Shown in pieces: positions 36,290 to 38,561 of a stretch of DNA of 38,561 nt. Location: NCBI GenBank assembly GCA_002841945.1, contig PHBI01000046.1:1-38561 (forward strand), written 5' to 3'. Made by a program: the position numbers and the translations under genes. Positions within the stretch are counted from its first letter, which is position 1. Every line of letters begins with the position of its first letter. This DNA is from Deltaproteobacteria bacterium HGW-Deltaproteobacteria-14. GTDB taxonomy: Bacteria; Myxococcota_A; UBA9042; PHBI01. The notes below the pieces were generated by a model, which searched no databases, was not told the DNA's origin, and was given only the letters and a program-made list of their open reading frames with translations.

Positions 36290-37147
36290 TCACGTCCTCC
36301 CGTGATCGTCCGAGTCCAGGCGCTGACGGATCTTCTCCATCCGCGCCTTGACCTCGTGCTTGTGCTCCCCCTCGGGGAAGCTCTTGAGATAGAGCCCGTA
36401 GGCCTTGGCCGCCTGGGCCTCGTCGCCGCTCCTCGCGTAGGCATCCGCCATCCGCCAGACGAGCGGCTCCTTGAGCCCGAGCTCCGGGTAGTTGTCGATG
36501 GCCCGGTCGAGGCGCCACGCGACGGCGCGCCAACGGTCGCGCCTTTCGTAGAAGTCCGCGGCGAAGAGCTCCGCCTCGAACAGCATCTGCCGCACCTCGC
36601 CGAGCATACTCCGGGCGCGCGGCGCGAAGCGGCTGGTCGGGAAGGTGTCGAGGAACCCCTTGAGCTCCGCCTCCGCCTGGTAGGTGAGCGACTGGTCCAT
36701 CTCGTAGGCCGGGGGCGACGCGAACCACTCGCTCGGGACCCGGTTGTAGTAGCAGGCGGCGACCTGGAACCGCGCATACGGGAGGTTCGGGTCACTCTTG
36801 TACTGGCTCGCGAACGAGCGGTACAGCTCTGTCGCCTCCTGGTAGCGATCCTGGAGGTAGAGCGCGTCGCCGATCCGCAGCTTCGCGAGGGCCGCGAAGC
36901 GCACGTAGCGCGGGCTGCGAGCGACGTCCTGAAAGAGCTGGGTGGCGGCGATATAGTTGCCGTCGACGAGCTCGCCCATCCCCTCGTAGTAGCTCCGGCG
37001 GGCGGAGTCCTGGATCCCCTCGGGGTTTATCCGGTTGGCGCTACCGCACGCCGCCACGCCTACCCCGGCCCACGTCGCGAGCGCGACGAGCGCGATCCGC
37101 GCGAGGCGCGGACGACGGGTCGTGGGGGGCAGCGGGGTGCGGGTCAT
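36290..37147 (-). CDS. bamD: Outer-membrane assembly lipoprotein BamD-like
   Basis: BamD is the essential lipoprotein of the BAM complex that inserts beta-barrel proteins in the outer membrane. The 285-residue product has a signal with lipobox VAAC and then tandem TPR-like helical repeats: YYEGMGELVDGNYIAATQLFQDVARSPR, AKLRIGDALYLQDRYQEATELYRSFASQY, ARFQVAACYYNRV, LKGFLDTFPTSRFAPRARSMLGEVR and a final KAYGLYLKSFPEGEH. The YQEA/YxRF-like pattern matches BamD (YfiO). It has a strong promoter 31-59 bases upstream and is followed by the 105-residue gene. Confidence 0.9.
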   Translation of the reverse strand: MTRTPLPPTTRRPRLARIALVALATWAGVGVAACGSANRINPEGIQDSARRSYYEGMGELVDGNYIAATQLFQDVARSPRYVRFAALAKLRIGDALYLQDRYQEATELYRSFASQYKSDPNLPYARFQVAACYYNRVPSEWFASPPAYEMDQSLTYQAEAELKGFLDTFPTSRFAPRARSMLGEVRQMLFEAELFAADFYERRDRWRAVAWRLDRAIDNYPELGLKEPLVWRMADAYARSGDEAQAAKAYGLYLKSFPEGEHKHEVKARMEKIRQRLDSDDHGRT

Positions 37148-37177
37148 GGGTGTTCACCGGCCGTAAAGAGGCGCGAG

Positions 37178-37206
37178 TTTTTAGCGCTATGGCCGGGGAG
37201 TGTCAA
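37178..37206 (-). promoter_or_regulatory. Sigma70-type promoter of bamD
   Basis: Minus strand TTGACA (37206-37201), exact 17-base spacer and TAAAAA (37183-37178, four of six). It is an AT-rich patch in a GC-rich context. Transcription should start near 37171, about 24 bases before the ATG. Confidence 0.7.
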
Positions 37207-37250
37207 CGAGAAGCGGCCACCCCCCTCGCGAGCGAAGCGGGCGCATCACC

Positions 37251-38321
37251 TCACCCGGTGGCCGACAGCTCCTCACCGCGGCTGCGCAGGACGGCGGACA
37301 GGCGGTGCGCCACCACCCGCACCAGCGGGATGGCGCGGCGGTAGTCGAGGCGCTTGGGCCCGAGGACCGCGACCAGGCCGACCCCGCTGTCGGAGTCGTA
37401 GCGGCTGACGACCAACCCGCACGGCTCGAGCGCCGCTCGTCCGCTCTCGTGGCCCACGTACACCTCGATGTCGGTCGCGTGGGCGACCCGATCGAGGAGC
37501 TCGAGCCAGGCGGCCCGCTGCTCGAGGGCGCGCAGCAGCTGCGCCGCCTTGTCAGGCGCCTCGGCGAACTCCTTCGTCTCGAGCAGGCGCGCGGCGCCGT
37601 CGATCACCAGCGGCGCGTCCTCGACGTATCCGAGCGCGCGGCGCCCGAGCTCGAGCGCCTCGCTCTCGAGGGCGCTGTGCGCGGCCTCGTCTCGCTGCTG
37701 CTCGGCCGCGATGAGCCCGCGCACGTCATCGAGGGTCCGCCCCGGCAGCAGCTCGTTGAGGTAGTTCGTGAGCCCCTCGAGGTGGGCTCGGTCGAGATCG
37801 ACGTCGACCCGGAGGAGGCGCTCGTGGACGAGGCCGCCCTGGGTGATGGCGATGGCGAGGACGCGGCGGGGGGCGAGCCAGACGAACTGGATGCGCCGCA
37901 ACACGGCGGACTCGAGCCGCGGCGCGAAAATCAGGCTGATCGCGCCCATGTGCTGCGACAGGGCGTGTGCTGCACCGCGCAAGACCTCCTGCGAGGAGAA
38001 GCCCTCCTCCCAGCCGAGGCCGGTGAGCGACTCGAGGTCCCGCGGCCGCAGCTCGGCGGGCACGAGGATCGCGTCGAGGTAGGTGCGGTAGCCGCGATCG
38101 GTCGGGACGCGACCCGCCGAGGTGTGGGGCTTCTCGAGGAGCCCCGACTCGCCGAGGCTCTGCATGGTGCTGCGGATCGACGCCGACGAGAGGCGGTTGC
38201 GGAGCCGCTCGGCGACCGCCTTGGAGCCCACGGCCTCGCCGGAGGCGATGTACGCCTCGACGACCTCCCGCAGGATCAGCATCTCGCGCTCCGTCTGCAC
38301 CACCACCTCGCGTCCGTCCAT
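37251..38321 (-). CDS. hrcA: Heat-inducible transcription repressor HrcA
   Basis: HrcA represses class I heat-shock operons by binding CIRCE elements. The 356-residue product has the winged-helix N-terminus (EREMLILREVVEAYIASGEAVGSKAVAERLRNRLSSASIRSTMQSL) and the diagnostic PHTSAGRVPTDRGYRTYLD, followed by the GAF-like domain (for example VGHESGRAALEPCGLVVSRY and GVGLVAVLGPKRLDYRRAIPLV). ATG 38321 is chosen to match the family N-terminus; an in-frame upstream start would add 66 residues read from the direct repeats. grpE, dnaK and dnaJ are not beside it; bamD follows. No CIRCE sequence is visible upstream. Confidence 0.95.
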   Translation of the reverse strand: MDGREVVVQTEREMLILREVVEAYIASGEAVGSKAVAERLRNRLSSASIRSTMQSLGESGLLEKPHTSAGRVPTDRGYRTYLDAILVPAELRPRDLESLTGLGWEEGFSSQEVLRGAAHALSQHMGAISLIFAPRLESAVLRRIQFVWLAPRRVLAIAITQGGLVHERLLRVDVDLDRAHLEGLTNYLNELLPGRTLDDVRGLIAAEQQRDEAAHSALESEALELGRRALGYVEDAPLVIDGAARLLETKEFAEAPDKAAQLLRALEQRAAWLELLDRVAHATDIEVYVGHESGRAALEPCGLVVSRYDSDSGVGLVAVLGPKRLDYRRAIPLVRVVAHRLSAVLRSRGEELSATG

Positions 38322-38327
38322 CCAGCT

Positions 38328-38359
38328 TCTATAGGTGAGCCCCGCACCACTTCTGTCAA
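38328..38359 (-). promoter_or_regulatory. Possible promoter of hrcA
   Basis: Minus strand TTGACA (38359-38354) and TATAGA (38333-38328), but with a long 20-base spacer. If used, transcription would begin at or next to the ATG, giving a leaderless mRNA. The spacing makes this doubtful. Confidence 0.35.
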
Positions 38360-38377
38360 TTGGAACGGTCTCTCGGG

Positions 38378-38517
38378 TGCGCTCGCTTCGGGGCGCCTTG
38401 GTGAAACGACTCGCGCATCCCGCTGCGCGAGACGTTCCAGGCGACCCTCGCTCGCTTGCCCCCCGACGATTCAATGCGCTCGTTCGGGGCGCCCACGTGG
38501 AACGACTCGCGCATCCC
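38378..38517. repeat. Imperfect direct repeat pair upstream of hrcA
   Basis: Two copies of about 43 bases (38378-38421 and 38475-38517) run TGCGCTCG(C)TTCGGGGCGCC, then GAACGACTCGCGCATCCC. They differ by one indel and about four substitutions. The start-to-start distance is 97 bases. There is no coding signal, and the second copy is close to the window end, so the array may continue. Confidence 0.6.
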
Positions 38518-38561
38518 AACGCGCACCTCGCTCCGCTCGGCCCGCGCCGGGAACCCTCTGC

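Noticed and set aside
38322..38561. CIRCE element upstream of hrcA
   Set aside because: No TTAGCACTC-N9-GAGTGCTAA-like inverted repeat found on either strand.

Overview
This is a GC-rich, gene-dense chromosomal segment with a strong G/C third-position bias. It most likely comes from a myxobacterium-like lineage (Myxococcota or another former deltaproteobacterial group). The pointers are a CdnL/CarD-type regulator, a eukaryotic-like Ser/Thr kinase with an extracytoplasmic sensor, several lipoproteins including one built of Cys-rich CDDGDxCT-type repeats and one with lamin-tail domains, and a consensus sigma54 promoter. The taxonomic call is an inference; no rRNA gene is present. I see no phage, insertion sequence or CRISPR array.

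Layout. Positions 1-4371 (minus): aroE (cut by the window edge), ribF and secA. A divergent MATE transporter follows (4513-5937, plus). Positions 6044-8865 (minus) carry the ribosomal block rpsF-rpsR-rplI and then prmA-rsmE. Further minus-strand genes are hppA (membrane pyrophosphatase), pth, rplY (L25/Ctc) and tRNA-Gln(UUG), up to 12740. An outer-membrane barrel protein (12964-13725, plus) converges on a minus operon reading J-like/receiver-like protein, def, fmt, lipoprotein (17167 to 13750). A repeat-containing lipoprotein (17223-18080, minus) diverges from a COG1313-type radical SAM protein and sppA (plus).

Positions 20919-24420 (plus) are the most interesting part. An inositol-1-phosphate synthase gene (ino1) is followed after two bases by a gene for a protein resembling inositol-1-phosphate cytidylyltransferase, and then by a DAHP synthase gene. 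Upstream of ino1 lies a near-perfect sigma54 -24/-12 promoter, preceded by two matching 18-bp dyads of the form TGGAG-N8-CTCCA. This looks like an activator-controlled operon for making CDP-inositol, with no recognisable downstream transferase in the window.

Positions 24443-33342 hold the sensor Ser/Thr kinase, a lamin-tail lipoprotein, the Cys-rich lipoprotein, a MepA-type endopeptidase lipoprotein, a 501-residue membrane protein of unknown function and dtd. The right end has an M20-family protein that has lost most metal ligands (33517-34953, plus), then on the minus strand cdnL/carD, a small unknown gene, bamD and hrcA.

Throughout, housekeeping operons are tightly packed with ATGA/GTGA overlaps. 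Many transcription units end in GC-rich stem-loops placed at or just after the stop codon and lacking a U-tract; only the hairpin at 31052-31084 looks like a classical intrinsic terminator.
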